The position numbers and the translations under genes are program-made. The notes beneath the pieces were generated by a model. It was not told the origin of the DNA and did not search any database. It saw only the letters and a program-made list of their open reading frames with translations. From Streptococcus pseudopneumoniae (lineage in GTDB: Bacteria; Bacillota; Bacilli; Lactobacillales; Streptococcaceae): a DNA stretch of 40,117 nt. The stretch is taken from assembly GCF_001074975.1 (NCBI RefSeq), contig NZ_JUUO01000053.1, positions 1-40,117 of the forward strand. The letters are read 5' to 3'. Numbering within the stretch: position 1 is the stretch's first letter; every line of letters starts with the position of its first letter. Of the stretch, positions 1-8,426 are shown piece by piece.

Positions 1-60
1 CGTACTCAAGTACAGCCTGCGGCTAGCTTCCTAGTTTGCTCTTTGATTTTCATTGAGTAT
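1..60. repeat. Partial RUP-like intergenic repeat (right end)
   Basis: The left edge of the window lies inside a sequence I recognise as the end of a pneumococcal RUP-type repeat, a short non-autonomous element with terminal inverted repeats. The terminal part GATTTTCATTGAGTAT is visible at 45-60. Only about half of the element is present. Its end supplies the last codons and the stop of hisS. The RUP assignment is from memory of the family. Confidence 0.6.
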
Positions 61-1339
61 AAAAACCTAATTTTTCAAAGATTTCTGAGAAGTTTTGACT
101 GATTGCTTCAAGTGACACTTGCACTTCTTCTCGGGTTTGGTTGTTCTTAACCGTTACTTGTCCGCTTTCGACTTCGCTCTCTCCTAGGGTGATGAGGGTC
201 TTAGCCGCAAAGACATCGGCTGACTTGAACTGAGCTTTGAGCTTACGATTGAGGTAATCACGCTCTGCTTTGAAACCTTGTTGGCGAAGGACTTGCACCA
301 ACTCCAAGGCCTTGACATTTGCTCCTTGACCCAAGACTGCAATATAGACATCTAAAACATTTTCAATAGGAAGGGCCACACCTTGCTTTTCAAGAATGAG
401 AAGCAGGCGCTCTACACCAAGTCCAAAACCAAATCCAGCAGTTTCAGGGCCACCAAAGTAAGCAACCAAACCATCGTAACGACCACCCGCACAGACTGTC
501 AAGTCATTTCCCTCAATCTCTGTGATAAACTCGAAAATGGTGTGGTTGTAGTAGTCCAGACCACGCACCATATTGGTATCGATGATATAATCTACTCCAA
601 GATTCTCCAACATCTGACGCACAGCATCAAAATGAGCTTGACTTTCTTCATCAAGGAAGTCCAAGATAGAAGGCGCATTCTCTACTGCTACCTTGTCTTC
701 TTTTTCCTTAGAGTCCAAGACACGGAGAGGATTTTCCTCCAAGCGACGTTGGCTATCCTTAGACAAGGTCTCCTTGAGCGGTGTCAAATAGTCAATCAAG
801 GCTTGACGGTAGGCCGCACGGCTCTCAGGATTTCCAAGAGTGTTGAGGTGCAATTTGACACCTTGGATACCGATTTCTTTCAAGAAATGGGCTGCCATCG
901 CGATTGTTTCCACATCGGTAGCTGGATTGCTAGAGCCAAAACACTCAACACCAATCTGGTGGAATTGGCGCAAGCGCCCTGCTTGTGGACGCTCATAACG
1001 GAACATAGGACCCATGTAGTAGAACTTACTTGGCTTTTGCACTTCTGGGGCGAAGAGTTTATTTTCCACATAAGAACGGACAACGGGCGCAGTTCCTTCT
1101 GGACGGAGGGTAATATGGCGGTCACCCTTGTCATAGAAATCATACATTTCTTTGGTTACGATATCCGTTGTATCTCCGACAGAGCGACTGATGACCTCGT
1201 AATGCTCAAAAATAGGCGTGCGCACTTCTGCATAGTTATAGCGCTTGAAAATCTCACGGGCAAAGCCCTCAACGTACTGCCACTTGGCAGACTCAGCAGG
1301 TAAAATATCCTGCGTTCCTTTTGGTTTTTGTAATTTCAT
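50..1339 (-). CDS. hisS: Histidyl-tRNA synthetase
   Basis: Class II aminoacyl-tRNA synthetase that charges tRNA-His in the cytosol. The 429-residue length is normal. It begins [14 protein letters not shown], typical of bacterial HisRS. Class II motif 2 surroundings are visible (RPEGT at 79-83, then the RYERPQAGR segment near 113-121). The histidine-specific [11 protein letters not shown] and GGRYDGL signatures follow, then motif 3 GLGVERLL and a C-terminal anticodon-binding domain. The start has the SD AGAGGA upstream. The last residues (Y-T-Q-stop) are encoded by the end of a RUP-like repeat, so the C-terminus has probably been altered slightly by its insertion. No T-box leader was found upstream. 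It is transcribed alone. Confidence 0.97.
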   Translation of the reverse strand: MKLQKPKGTQDILPAESAKWQYVEGFAREIFKRYNYAEVRTPIFEHYEVISRSVGDTTDIVTKEMYDFYDKGDRHITLRPEGTAPVVRSYVENKLFAPEVQKPSKFYYMGPMFRYERPQAGRLRQFHQIGVECFGSSNPATDVETIAMAAHFLKEIGIQGVKLHLNTLGNPESRAAYRQALIDYLTPLKETLSKDSQRRLEENPLRVLDSKEKEDKVAVENAPSILDFLDEESQAHFDAVRQMLENLGVDYIIDTNMVRGLDYYNHTIFEFITEIEGNDLTVCAGGRYDGLVAYFGGPETAGFGFGLGVERLLLILEKQGVALPIENVLDVYIAVLGQGANVKALELVQVLRQQGFKAERDYLNRKLKAQFKSADVFAAKTLITLGESEVESGQVTVKNNQTREEVQVSLEAISQNFSEIFEKLGFYTQ

Positions 1340-1368
1340 AGGGAATCCTCTTTAAACTTAATAGTCTT

Positions 1369-1377
1369 ATTTTACCA
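1369..1377 (-). promoter_or_regulatory. Probable hisS promoter (extended -10)
   Basis: On the minus strand TGGTAAAAT forms an extended -10 element about 30 nt before the hisS start. No convincing -35 is visible, which extended -10 promoters of streptococci tolerate. The gap to the MFS gene is only about 77 nt, so this is the only plausible site. Confidence 0.45.
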
Positions 1378-1416
1378 TAAATAGAGGGATTAAAACAGTG
1401 AGAAAAAAATTAGGAT

Positions 1417-2664
1417 TCAAATATCATTTTTAAGATTTAGAATCGTCAAAAAAATAGCTAGCAAGGAAAAACCAACAAATAGCATCCAAGTCAACTGTAT
1501 ATTCCATACGGCTATAAGTGAAAAACAAGCTGTTCCCACAGGTACGGATAAGGTAAACAATAAACCTAAAAAATTACTGGTACGAGCTAGAACCTCTGGA
1601 GCTAGATTTTTCAGGAGCATGGCACTAATCTTTGGTTGAACTTTACCAGACACATACAGAGTTGAACAGAGAAATAGTAAACCAAGTACGACTTGATTGA
1701 ATAAATTAGCTAGACCAACTAGACTGAGTCCTACGGTCACCCACATCATCAATCTAGGCAAGGACTGCTTCCCAAAATAATCATTGCCCGTAAGGCTACT
1801 GATGATGATTGCTAACAAAGCACAGAATTGACTGATAAATAATGCCTCTGTGTAAGAAAAGTCCAAAAGAGAATGGCTCAAAAAGAAGATGTTATAGATG
1901 CTTCCTAAAGCGCCACCCAAGGCATTGATAAGCAAGACAGCAAAGATCATGAATCCAAAGTTTTTCTGTCCACCTTTAAGAAAAACGAGACGTAAATTTC
2001 GATAAATCGTTAGGAATTGCTCTTTGATCGGAAGCTTCTCATTTTTTAGAATTTCACCATCAGCAGATGACTTTGACAGGCTCAATTTGCTTTTTCCTAA
2101 AAAGAGAATGACGGCTGATACTAGGAAGAAACAGGCATTGATTCCCGCAACGAGGGAAAAATTGTTGACCGATAGACCTAAGAGCCAGACTCCAAAAGCT
2201 TGACCACCAATAGCTGAAATATAGGTGATAAACTGGTTAAAAGAATAAGCCTCCATCAGATCGTCTTCAGCTACTTTTTCCTTAATGAGAGGCATGCGCA
2301 AGCCACCTGCAAAATCACTGATGACATCACTAATGACATTGATCAAACACAGGCTAGAAAAGGCAAAGAGACTAGCTTGCTGGACAACTAGGGCTGCTAG
2401 AAAAAATAAAACCGCCTGAAACAAACCGCTATAAACCATCCATTTGACCTTATCCCTCGTGTAATCTGCCCGAATCCCTACAAAAACTGTAAAGAGAGTC
2501 GGAAGAATCATGACAATATTGGCCATAGCAACCGCAAAAGAGGCTTGTGGCAAGGTCGATGCATAAACGATAAAGACCAGATTGAAAATCGAAGCACCAA
2601 AAGCATTGAAGAATCGTGACAAAGTCAAGAGTCGATAAGCTTGATTTCTAAACAATAGTTTCAT
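1417..2664 (-). CDS. MFS transporter
   Basis: Integral membrane protein of 415 residues, the usual size for a 12-helix major facilitator. It shows alternating hydrophobic helices from residue ~10 to the C-terminus. The first cytoplasmic loop has the degenerate MFS signature G-I-R-A-D-Y-T-R-D near residues 63-71, and a long charged central loop lies around 195-215. It resembles drug or peptide exporters of the MFS group found beside Rgg regulators, but the substrate cannot be told. The SD AAGGGAG precedes the ATG. It lies downstream of the rgg gene on the same strand, but a strong terminator separates them, so co-transcription is unlikely. Confidence 0.85.
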   Translation of the reverse strand: MKLLFRNQAYRLLTLSRFFNAFGASIFNLVFIVYASTLPQASFAVAMANIVMILPTLFTVFVGIRADYTRDKVKWMVYSGLFQAVLFFLAALVVQQASLFAFSSLCLINVISDVISDFAGGLRMPLIKEKVAEDDLMEAYSFNQFITYISAIGGQAFGVWLLGLSVNNFSLVAGINACFFLVSAVILFLGKSKLSLSKSSADGEILKNEKLPIKEQFLTIYRNLRLVFLKGGQKNFGFMIFAVLLINALGGALGSIYNIFFLSHSLLDFSYTEALFISQFCALLAIIISSLTGNDYFGKQSLPRLMMWVTVGLSLVGLANLFNQVVLGLLFLCSTLYVSGKVQPKISAMLLKNLAPEVLARTSNFLGLLFTLSVPVGTACFSLIAVWNIQLTWMLFVGFSLLAIFLTILNLKNDI

Positions 2665-2772
2665 AGGTAATCTCCCTTCTTGTTCGAAGTTTTATGTAAA
2701 GTATGACTATAGTATAGCACTAAGAAATTTTAGAGGAAAAACTTTTGAATATATGCAACAAACAAAATGAGC

Positions 2773-2825
2773 AAAAAAACGATAGAACTTTCTCGATGGC
2801 CTGATAGAGCTCAAGAGTTCTATCG
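2773..2825 (-). terminator. Rho-independent terminator after rgg-like gene
   Basis: CGATAGAACT at 2780-2789 pairs with AGTTCTATCG at 2816-2825. In the minus-strand transcript the hairpin is followed by a run of seven T. It closes the Rgg-like gene and insulates the MFS gene. Confidence 0.8.
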
Positions 2826-2862
2826 CTTCAAATTTCAAATAATTTTCTTAGTTTGCAAATAT

Positions 2863-3714
2863 TCAACAATCGGAGGTTTTTCTGTAGTATTCGGCAGATT
2901 TGTTACAGCCTAGCATCTCAAAAATACGGACAGCATCTTCCATCTTTTTCTGGCCTTCCTTGACTCTACCTTGTTTGCTATCAAGGAGACCTTCCGCCCA
3001 CAAATAGACAATTCGAAAATAGGTTTCATTTTCCTTGTAAAAATGCTCTTCGATAACCCGTTTAAAATAATAGGCATTAGTAAATTCTTCACACTCAATA
3101 CTAGCTAAAAAGCCATTCAATAGTATAGTATGAAAAAGGTTTCGATTGCCAGACATTTCCATTAGAAAATCAGATTTACGTACCATTTCTCGTACATATC
3201 TAGTAAAAAGAGAAACAGATAAAAAGGGAGAACTGACTGAAAATAAATTTAGTTCATAGATTCCCCAAATCTCGGTAGAAAACAAATAATCATGAAGGAC
3301 TTTCGCTTCCTCTGCTGTTAACTCTACCCTTTCATCCATACTCTTCATATAAGACTTGATCATAATGGCATTTAGAATATGTTTCTGTTTGTTTTGAGAA
3401 TGGGCTTGCTTTTGATACTCCCTGTGATACAAGTCCTCAAGCGGAGCTATATTCTTTGAATCCAAGACATCTAGGATTTCTTTTCTCAACTCAGAATCTG
3501 TATCATACTGAAAACCTCTCGCCAGAAAGAGGATTTCCTCCACACTGGCAGATATATTTTCTAGGGCAAATAGAAACTTTTCCACCGAAAGCTCACTCTG
3601 ACCTGTTTCAAAGCGGGACAACATAGACGGCGAAAATTGTCCTCCAGTTGCTTGTCTCAGCGAGATATTTCTTGACTCTCGTAATTGTCTAAAGACTTTT
3701 CCAATCTGTTCCAT
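2863..3714 (-). CDS. Rgg/MutR-family transcriptional regulator
   Basis: DNA-binding regulator of the RRNPP type. The N-terminal XRE helix-turn-helix spans about residues 5-60 (QLRESRNISLRQ, then SMLSRFETGQSELS), followed by a long helical TPR-like region to residue 283. Length and architecture match Rgg proteins, which bind short hydrophobic peptides and act on neighbouring promoters. The SD GGGGGGAG precedes the ATG. I looked for a short hydrophobic peptide (SHP) gene in both flanking gaps and found none, so it is either an orphan or controls a distant target. The adjacent MFS gene is a possible target by analogy with other Rgg-exporter pairs; this is inference. Confidence 0.88.
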   Translation of the reverse strand: MEQIGKVFRQLRESRNISLRQATGGQFSPSMLSRFETGQSELSVEKFLFALENISASVEEILFLARGFQYDTDSELRKEILDVLDSKNIAPLEDLYHREYQKQAHSQNKQKHILNAIMIKSYMKSMDERVELTAEEAKVLHDYLFSTEIWGIYELNLFSVSSPFLSVSLFTRYVREMVRKSDFLMEMSGNRNLFHTILLNGFLASIECEEFTNAYYFKRVIEEHFYKENETYFRIVYLWAEGLLDSKQGRVKEGQKKMEDAVRIFEMLGCNKSAEYYRKTSDC

Positions 3715-3747
3715 AGGCTCCCCCCTTGATTCAGCATTTTCTTTATA

Positions 3748-3776
3748 TTATCATATTTTTTCAGAAAATTCATCAA
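3748..3776 (-). promoter_or_regulatory. Candidate promoter of the rgg-like gene
   Basis: Minus-strand TTGATG (3771-3776) and TGATAA (3748-3753) are separated by 17 nt, about 30 nt before the ATG. It is adjacent to the divergent promoter of the DUF59 gene, so the two may influence each other. Confidence 0.45.
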
Positions 3777-3780
3777 AAAC

Positions 3781-3809
3781 TTGCCAAATTGTCAGAATTA
3801 TGAGAAAAT
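3781..3809 (+). promoter_or_regulatory. Candidate promoter of the DUF59 gene
   Basis: TTGCCA (3781-3786), a 17-nt spacer with TG just before the -10, and GAAAAT (3804-3809). The position suits a short leader before the ATG at 3840. Confidence 0.45.
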
Positions 3810-3839
3810 AGAGGATATTTATCGTGTGGAGGGACTGCT

Positions 3840-4181
3840 ATGAGAGACGATATCAAAATCAATGACCGTGCTTTGGCCTTACAAGACCAAATTATCGAAA
3901 AACTAGAGAAGGTTTTTGATACAGATGTGGAATTGGATGTTTACAATTTAGGCCTGATTTATGAAATCAATCTGGATGAAACAGGTCTCTGCAAGATTGT
4001 CATGACCTTCACCGATACTGCCTGTGATTGCGCAGAAAGTTTACCTATCGAAATCGTGGCAGGTCTGAAACAAATCGAGGGTATCGAAGATGTCAAGGTT
4101 GAAGTTACCTGGTCGCCCGCTTGGAAAATCACACGAATCAGTCGCTACGGCCGTATTGCCCTTGGACTGCCACCTCGTTAA
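3840..4181 (+). CDS. DUF59 / MIP18-family metal-sulfur cluster protein
   Basis: Small 113-residue protein of the SufT/PaaD-like DUF59 family, implicated in iron-sulfur cluster assembly or maturation of metalloenzymes. Visible family features are the N-terminal helix, the VYNLGLIYEI strand (D-x-x-x-L-G-L-I-Y pattern) near 35-45, the TFTDTACDC segment at about 57-65 carrying the conserved cysteine, and the VEVTWSPAW motif at about 91-99. The SD GGAGGG lies upstream. It is monocistronic with its own promoter and terminator. The Fe-S enzyme IlvD is encoded 0.5 kb away, but no operon link exists. Confidence 0.9.
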   Translation: MRDDIKINDRALALQDQIIEKLEKVFDTDVELDVYNLGLIYEINLDETGLCKIVMTFTDTACDCAESLPIEIVAGLKQIEGIEDVKVEVTWSPAWKITRISRYGRIALGLPPR

Positions 4182-4189
4182 AATACAAG

Positions 4190-4229
4190 AGCTCTCTGCT
4201 AATAAACAGAGAGCTGTTTTCTTATTTTA
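4190..4229. terminator. Bidirectional terminator between convergent DUF59 and VOC genes
   Basis: AGCTCTCTG and CAGAGAGCT (4190-4215) form a 9-bp stem followed by a T-rich tract on the plus strand. The complementary side is also T-rich, so it can serve both convergent genes. Confidence 0.8.
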
Positions 4230-4595
4230 GATTCCTCTAACTGCGAAATAATGGCCACTTGGATTTGCAAAGTTAAAATTAGGGAAAGGTTGCGTATTAA
4301 TCGGACTGGTGGTATCTGTCACTGCGGCCACGCGCATGTGAAGGGCATGAAGATCCGCTGACTCAAAGAGTAGACTAGGTTTCATCTCAACTACCTCTGG
4401 TGATACCTGACGAATAAACTCTTTGGCATAGACAGTAAAAGTCAATGTACTGTCTATGTTCGGTTTCATCTCAAAAGTTTCAAACCCCATGATTTCAGAT
4501 TGGTTCGTAATTTCAAAACCGATAGCTGACCAAAAGTCTCTCTCAACTGCTACATCATCTACATAAAGCATAATTCCTGTATTTTTTGAAAACAT
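4227..4595 (-). CDS. VOC-family (glyoxalase/bleomycin-resistance-like) protein
   Basis: Protein of 122 residues with the single-module vicinal-oxygen-chelate fold pattern. The N-terminal strand MLYVDDVAVERDFWSAIGF is typical of glyoxalase-like proteins, and the C-terminal NFANPSGHYFAV matches the usual terminal strand (F-x-D-P-x-G-H/N). Metal-ligand positions are poorly conserved, so the activity is unknown. The SD AAAGGAG precedes the ATG. Convergent with the DUF59 gene; no operon partner. Confidence 0.85.
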   Translation of the reverse strand: MFSKNTGIMLYVDDVAVERDFWSAIGFEITNQSEIMGFETFEMKPNIDSTLTFTVYAKEFIRQVSPEVVEMKPSLLFESADLHALHMRVAAVTDTTSPINTQPFPNFNFANPSGHYFAVRGI

Positions 4596-4660
4596 TATTT
4601 CTCCTTTGTAATCCTAGTTAGGGCAGCTATTTTATCACATTCCATAAGAAAATACAAAGA

Positions 4661-4690
4661 ATTAGAAAAAGCAGTCATTTAGCGACTGCT
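4661..4690 (-). terminator. Terminator of ilvD
   Basis: AGCAGTC (4670-4676) pairs with GACTGCT (4684-4690). In the minus-strand transcript it is followed by TTTTT. It lies just beyond the ilvD stop codon. Confidence 0.8.
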
Positions 4691-4701
4691 CATTTTTCTA
4701 G

Positions 4702-6405
4702 TTATTTTTTACCTGACTTGTCCATATTCCAGAAGTCTGTCACGGCTCCGCGTGAAGCAGATGATACGATGTGGGCATATTTACCAAGGACACCACGGCT
4801 GTAAAGCGGTGGCAAGGTTGTTTCTGCCTTGCGTTTTTCAAGTTCTTCTTCGGATACGGCCATTGAAATTTCTTTGGTATCCTGGTCAACCGTAACGATA
4901 TCACCTGTACGGAGGTAGGCAATCGGTCCACCATCCTGAGCTTCAGGAGCGATATGTCCAACAACCAGACCATAGGTACCACCAGAGAAACGTCCGTCCG
5001 TCAAGAGGGCCACCTTATCTCCCTGACCTTTACCAACAATCATTGATGAAAGTGACAGCATCTCAGGCATACCAGGACCACCCTTAGGTCCAACGAAACG
5101 AACAACAACTACATCGCCATCAACGATTTCATCTGTCAGAACTGCCTGAATCGCATCTTCTTCTGAGTCAAAGACCTTAGCTGGACCAACGTGACGACGC
5201 ACTTTCACACCTGATACCTTGGCAACCGCACCGTCAGGTGCAAGGTTCCCGTTCAAGATGATAAGCGGACCATCCGCACGTTTTGGATTTTCAAGTGGCA
5301 TGATAACTTTTTGACCTGGTGTGAGATCTGCAAAGTCAGCCAAGTTCTCAGCGACAGTCTTACCAGTACATGTGATACGGTCCCCGTGAAGGAAACCATT
5401 TGCCAACAAGTACTTCATAACCGCAGGGACACCACCGACTTCATAGAGGTCTTGGAAGACATACTGACCAGAAGGTTTCAAGTCGGCCAAGTGAGGTACA
5501 CGCTCTTGGATCGTATTGAAGTCCTCAAGTGACAAGTCAACATTAGCGGCATGGGCAATGGCAAGCAAGTGAAGAGTGGCATTTGTAGAACCACCGAGAG
5601 CCATAGTTACAGTAATGGCATCTTCAAAGGCTTCACGAGTCAAGATATCTGATGGTTTGAGACCGAGCTCCAACATCTTAACAACAGCACGTCCTGCTGC
5701 TTCTATGTCTTCTTTCTTATCAGCTGATTCAGCTGGGTGAGATGAAGATCCTGGCAAACTCATACCTAGAACTTCGATAGCAGTCGCCATGGTATTAGCA
5801 GTGTACATACCACCACAGCCACCAGGACCAGGGCAGGCATTACATTCGAGACGTTTCACGTCCTCAGCTGTCATATCACCATGATTCCATTTTCCGATAC
5901 CCTCAAAAACAGAAACCAAGTCAATGTCTTTGCCATCAAGATTTCCCGGTGCAATAGTTCCACCATAGGCGAAAATAGCCGGAATATCCATGTTGGCAAT
6001 GGCAATCATGGAACCAGGCATGTTCTTGTCACAGCCACCGATAGCGACAAAGGCATCCACGTTGTGACCACCCATAGCCGCCTCGATAGAGTCCGCGATG
6101 ATATCACGAGATGTTAGAGAGAAACGCATACCTGGCGTTCCCATGGCAATCCCGTCCGCTACAGTGATAGTCCCAAACTGCACAGGCCAAGCACCTGCAG
6201 ATTTGACACCTTCTTTAGCCAATTTCCCAAAATCATGCAAGTGGATGTTACACGGTGTATTTTCCGCCCAAGTCGAAATCACTCCCACAATCGGTGTTTC
6301 AAAGTCCTTATCTGTCATACCAGTCGCACGAAGCATGGCACGGTTTGGTGATTTAACCATACTATCATAAATGCTACTGCGGTGACGTTTATCTAATTCA
6401 GTCAT
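4702..6405 (-). CDS. ilvD: Dihydroxy-acid dehydratase
   Basis: Converts 2,3-dihydroxy-3-methylbutanoate and 2,3-dihydroxy-3-methylpentanoate to the corresponding 2-keto acids in isoleucine and valine synthesis. The 567-residue length is standard for IlvD/Edd enzymes. Iron-sulfur ligands are visible in [10 protein letters not shown] (~122-131) and [18 protein letters not shown] (~188-205). The C-terminal part carries [19 protein letters not shown], typical of the family. The SD GGGAGGG lies 6-7 nt before the ATG. It is monocistronic, separate from any other ilv gene in this window, with its own promoter and terminator. Confidence 0.97.
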   Translation of the reverse strand: MTELDKRHRSSIYDSMVKSPNRAMLRATGMTDKDFETPIVGVISTWAENTPCNIHLHDFGKLAKEGVKSAGAWPVQFGTITVADGIAMGTPGMRFSLTSRDIIADSIEAAMGGHNVDAFVAIGGCDKNMPGSMIAIANMDIPAIFAYGGTIAPGNLDGKDIDLVSVFEGIGKWNHGDMTAEDVKRLECNACPGPGGCGGMYTANTMATAIEVLGMSLPGSSSHPAESADKKEDIEAAGRAVVKMLELGLKPSDILTREAFEDAITVTMALGGSTNATLHLLAIAHAANVDLSLEDFNTIQERVPHLADLKPSGQYVFQDLYEVGGVPAVMKYLLANGFLHGDRITCTGKTVAENLADFADLTPGQKVIMPLENPKRADGPLIILNGNLAPDGAVAKVSGVKVRRHVGPAKVFDSEEDAIQAVLTDEIVDGDVVVVRFVGPKGGPGMPEMLSLSSMIVGKGQGDKVALLTDGRFSGGTYGLVVGHIAPEAQDGGPIAYLRTGDIVTVDQDTKEISMAVSEEELEKRKAETTLPPLYSRGVLGKYAHIVSSASRGAVTDFWNMDKSGKK

Positions 6406-6432
6406 TTGTTCCCTCCCATTTCAGTTTTTACT

Positions 6433-6441
6433 ATTATAGCA
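6433..6441 (-). promoter_or_regulatory. Promoter of ilvD (extended -10)
   Basis: Minus-strand TGCTATAAT is a consensus extended -10, giving a leader of about 20 nt with the SD. No CodY-like box is obvious by eye. Confidence 0.55.
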
Positions 6442-6519
6442 CATTTTAAAGGCAATGAACAGAAGAAAATTCTTGAATTTTCAGAAAATTCTATACGCAT
6501 ATAAACATTTTAAATTAAA

Positions 6520-6580
6520 AACAACAAAGCGGATCAGGGCACTTTCTGATTACCAGAATATGCTTTTTAATCCGCTTGCT
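6520..6580 (-). terminator. Terminator of the transketolase/PTS operon
   Basis: AAGCGGAT (6527-6534) and ATCCGCTT (6570-6577) enclose a loop that itself contains a small hairpin (TTCTG/CAGAA). A T-rich tract follows on the minus strand. It is the only termination signal after the five-gene operon. Confidence 0.6.
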
Positions 6581-6636
6581 TTAAATAACGTAATGTAATT
6601 TTTACAGAAGTTCTTTCAGATAAGTGTATTTAACAT

Positions 6637-7569
6637 CTATCTTGCATTATAAAACGCTAAAACTTTCTCTTTTATATTCGATTCACTCAAACCATACTCA
6701 TTAAGAAGATAATCCATTTTCCCTACTTGACCGAATCTTTCTTGAACACCCATCCGATGAATTTTTGTTATTCCATCATCAGAGAATAATTCACATAAAG
6801 CACTGCCAATTCCACCTATCTGATTGTGGTTTTCTACAGTAAATATAGTTTTTCCACTTAACATTGTTTTTATCTGTTCTGGTATCGGTTTGATTCTAAA
6901 TAAATCTATCACACCTACTGAATAACCTAATTTAGACAGTTCATCCGCAACTCGAATACTTGGAGCAACCATTATGCCAGAAGCAACTATTACAACATCT
7001 TCACCGTGTCTTAACTCAATGTAGCCTTTAGAAAAATCTTCTCCACCTTGATATACAGCCTCTGGAGCTTTTCTAATTGTTCGAATATATTTTAATCCTT
7101 TTAATTCTAATGTCTGGTTCAAGATTTCACGAAATTGGATATCATCAGTTGCTTCAAAAATGATCGATTTAGGAATTAAACGTAACAATCCAATTTCTTC
7201 AAATGGCATATGTGTTCCACCATTCATCTCTGCCGTTACTCCTGCATCTGATCCAATCACAGTGGCATCCAATTGTGCGTATCCAAGAGAAATAAATAAT
7301 TGATCAAATACTCTTCGTGAAGCAAAAGGGCCAAATGTATGAAGATAAGGTCTAAACCCCTGAATTGATAAACCTGCTGCAAGCCCGACCATTTCTGCTT
7401 CCATGATTCCAACATTCACATAACGGTCTCCAAAGTCCTTTTCAAGATTATTAGTAGCCATCGAACTTGACAAATCTGCTTCTAAAACTACTATATCAGA
7501 ATAACTTTGGTTAGCCTCTAAAAGGAAGTCTCTATATACATGCCGTAATTCCTTCGTACTTCTCATCAT
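6637..7569 (-). CDS. Transketolase, C-terminal subunit
   Basis: Second half of a split transketolase (310 residues), containing the pyrimidine-binding and C-terminal domains that pair with the thiamine-diphosphate-binding half. Visible are the VLEADLSSS strand, the MEAEMVGLAAGLS motif with the catalytic-type glutamate, the GGTHMPFEEIGLLR segment and the ENHNQIGGIGSALCE motif of the C-terminal domain. It overlaps the upstream N-terminal half by 4 nt, so translation is coupled. It is the last gene of a PTS operon and probably acts on a pentose derived from the imported sugar; the substrate is not determined. Confidence 0.93.
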   Translation of the reverse strand: MMRSTKELRHVYRDFLLEANQSYSDIVVLEADLSSSMATNNLEKDFGDRYVNVGIMEAEMVGLAAGLSIQGFRPYLHTFGPFASRRVFDQLFISLGYAQLDATVIGSDAGVTAEMNGGTHMPFEEIGLLRLIPKSIIFEATDDIQFREILNQTLELKGLKYIRTIRKAPEAVYQGGEDFSKGYIELRHGEDVVIVASGIMVAPSIRVADELSKLGYSVGVIDLFRIKPIPEQIKTMLSGKTIFTVENHNQIGGIGSALCELFSDDGITKIHRMGVQERFGQVGKMDYLLNEYGLSESNIKEKVLAFYNAR

Positions 7570-8423
7570 TCTGTTTCCTCCAATTCCTGACTTAATCTTT
7601 CTACAACTGAAGTTAACATTTGTTTCTCCTCTACAGTAGGGCGAAGATGATGATTGGATTTCATTTCTTCCAGCTCTTGAACCCCTTGACCTTTAATAGT
7701 ATCTAATACAATGCACTTAGGTGATGAATTATTTGACTGTTTTAATTGGACAATCCCTTCATAAATTTCTCTAATATCTGAACCCTTGACCCTAATGGAT
7801 TCAAATCCAAATGCTGAAAATTTTTCTACGAAATCACCTGGATTACAAATATCCTTTGTAAAACCATCTAATTGTTTTTTGTTATCATCAACAAATACAA
7901 TTAAGTTGGATAACTGTTGATGAGAAGCAAACTGTATAGCCTCCCAACATTGTCCCTCATTTAACTCACCATCTCCAACAATGGCATATGTATAAAAGGG
8001 ACTTTTTCTTATTCTCTGACCATATGCAAGTCCGGTTGCAACACTAATTCCCTGTCCTAAAGAGCCAGTTGTCATATCTATGCCCGGCGTTAGATTTCTA
8101 TCAGGATGAGACGGTAATTTGGTTCCATTTGTATTTAAAGAATATAAGAATTCTTTGTCAAAGAAACCATTCAAATAGAGTGTGCTGTACAAAGCTGGTC
8201 CAGCATGTCCCTTGGATAAAACAAAATAATCTCTATCTCGTGATGCAAATATTTCTGGAGTCATCAGCATTATTTCACCATAAAGCACTGCTAAAACTTC
8301 TACTATAGACAGACTCCCTCCATAATGGCCGAATCCAAGATGATTCAATGTTCTAAGAGTATTTAATCGGATTTTTGTTGCAAATTTTCTTAACTCATCT
8401 TCTCTATTTTCACTTAAAATCAT
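7566..8423 (-). CDS. Transketolase, N-terminal subunit
   Basis: Thiamine-diphosphate-binding half of a split transketolase (285 residues). SKGHAGPALY (70-79), GSLGQG (120-125) and GDGELNEGQ (150-158) are visible; the last is the ThDP-binding GDG-x(n)-N motif, with N around 181 in VFVDDNKKQLDG. Split transketolases of this kind are common in Firmicutes carbohydrate operons and differ from the full-length housekeeping enzyme. It starts 3 nt after the EIIC gene and overlaps the C-terminal half by 4 nt. Confidence 0.93.
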   Translation of the reverse strand: MILSENREDELRKFATKIRLNTLRTLNHLGFGHYGGSLSIVEVLAVLYGEIMLMTPEIFASRDRDYFVLSKGHAGPALYSTLYLNGFFDKEFLYSLNTNGTKLPSHPDRNLTPGIDMTTGSLGQGISVATGLAYGQRIRKSPFYTYAIVGDGELNEGQCWEAIQFASHQQLSNLIVFVDDNKKQLDGFTKDICNPGDFVEKFSAFGFESIRVKGSDIREIYEGIVQLKQSNNSSPKCIVLDTIKGQGVQELEEMKSNHHLRPTVEEKQMLTSVVERLSQELEETE

Positions 8424-8426
8424 CCC

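Noticed and set aside
383..1303. Long plus-strand ORF (306 aa) opposite hisS
   Set aside because: It is antisense to an unmistakable hisS, has no SD and shows no recognisable protein features.
1340..1416. T-box leader upstream of hisS
   Set aside because: The gap is too short and no T-box sequence or antiterminator is visible.
2665..3839. SHP pheromone gene beside the Rgg-like regulator
   Set aside because: No short hydrophobic ORF with an SD was found in either flanking gap.
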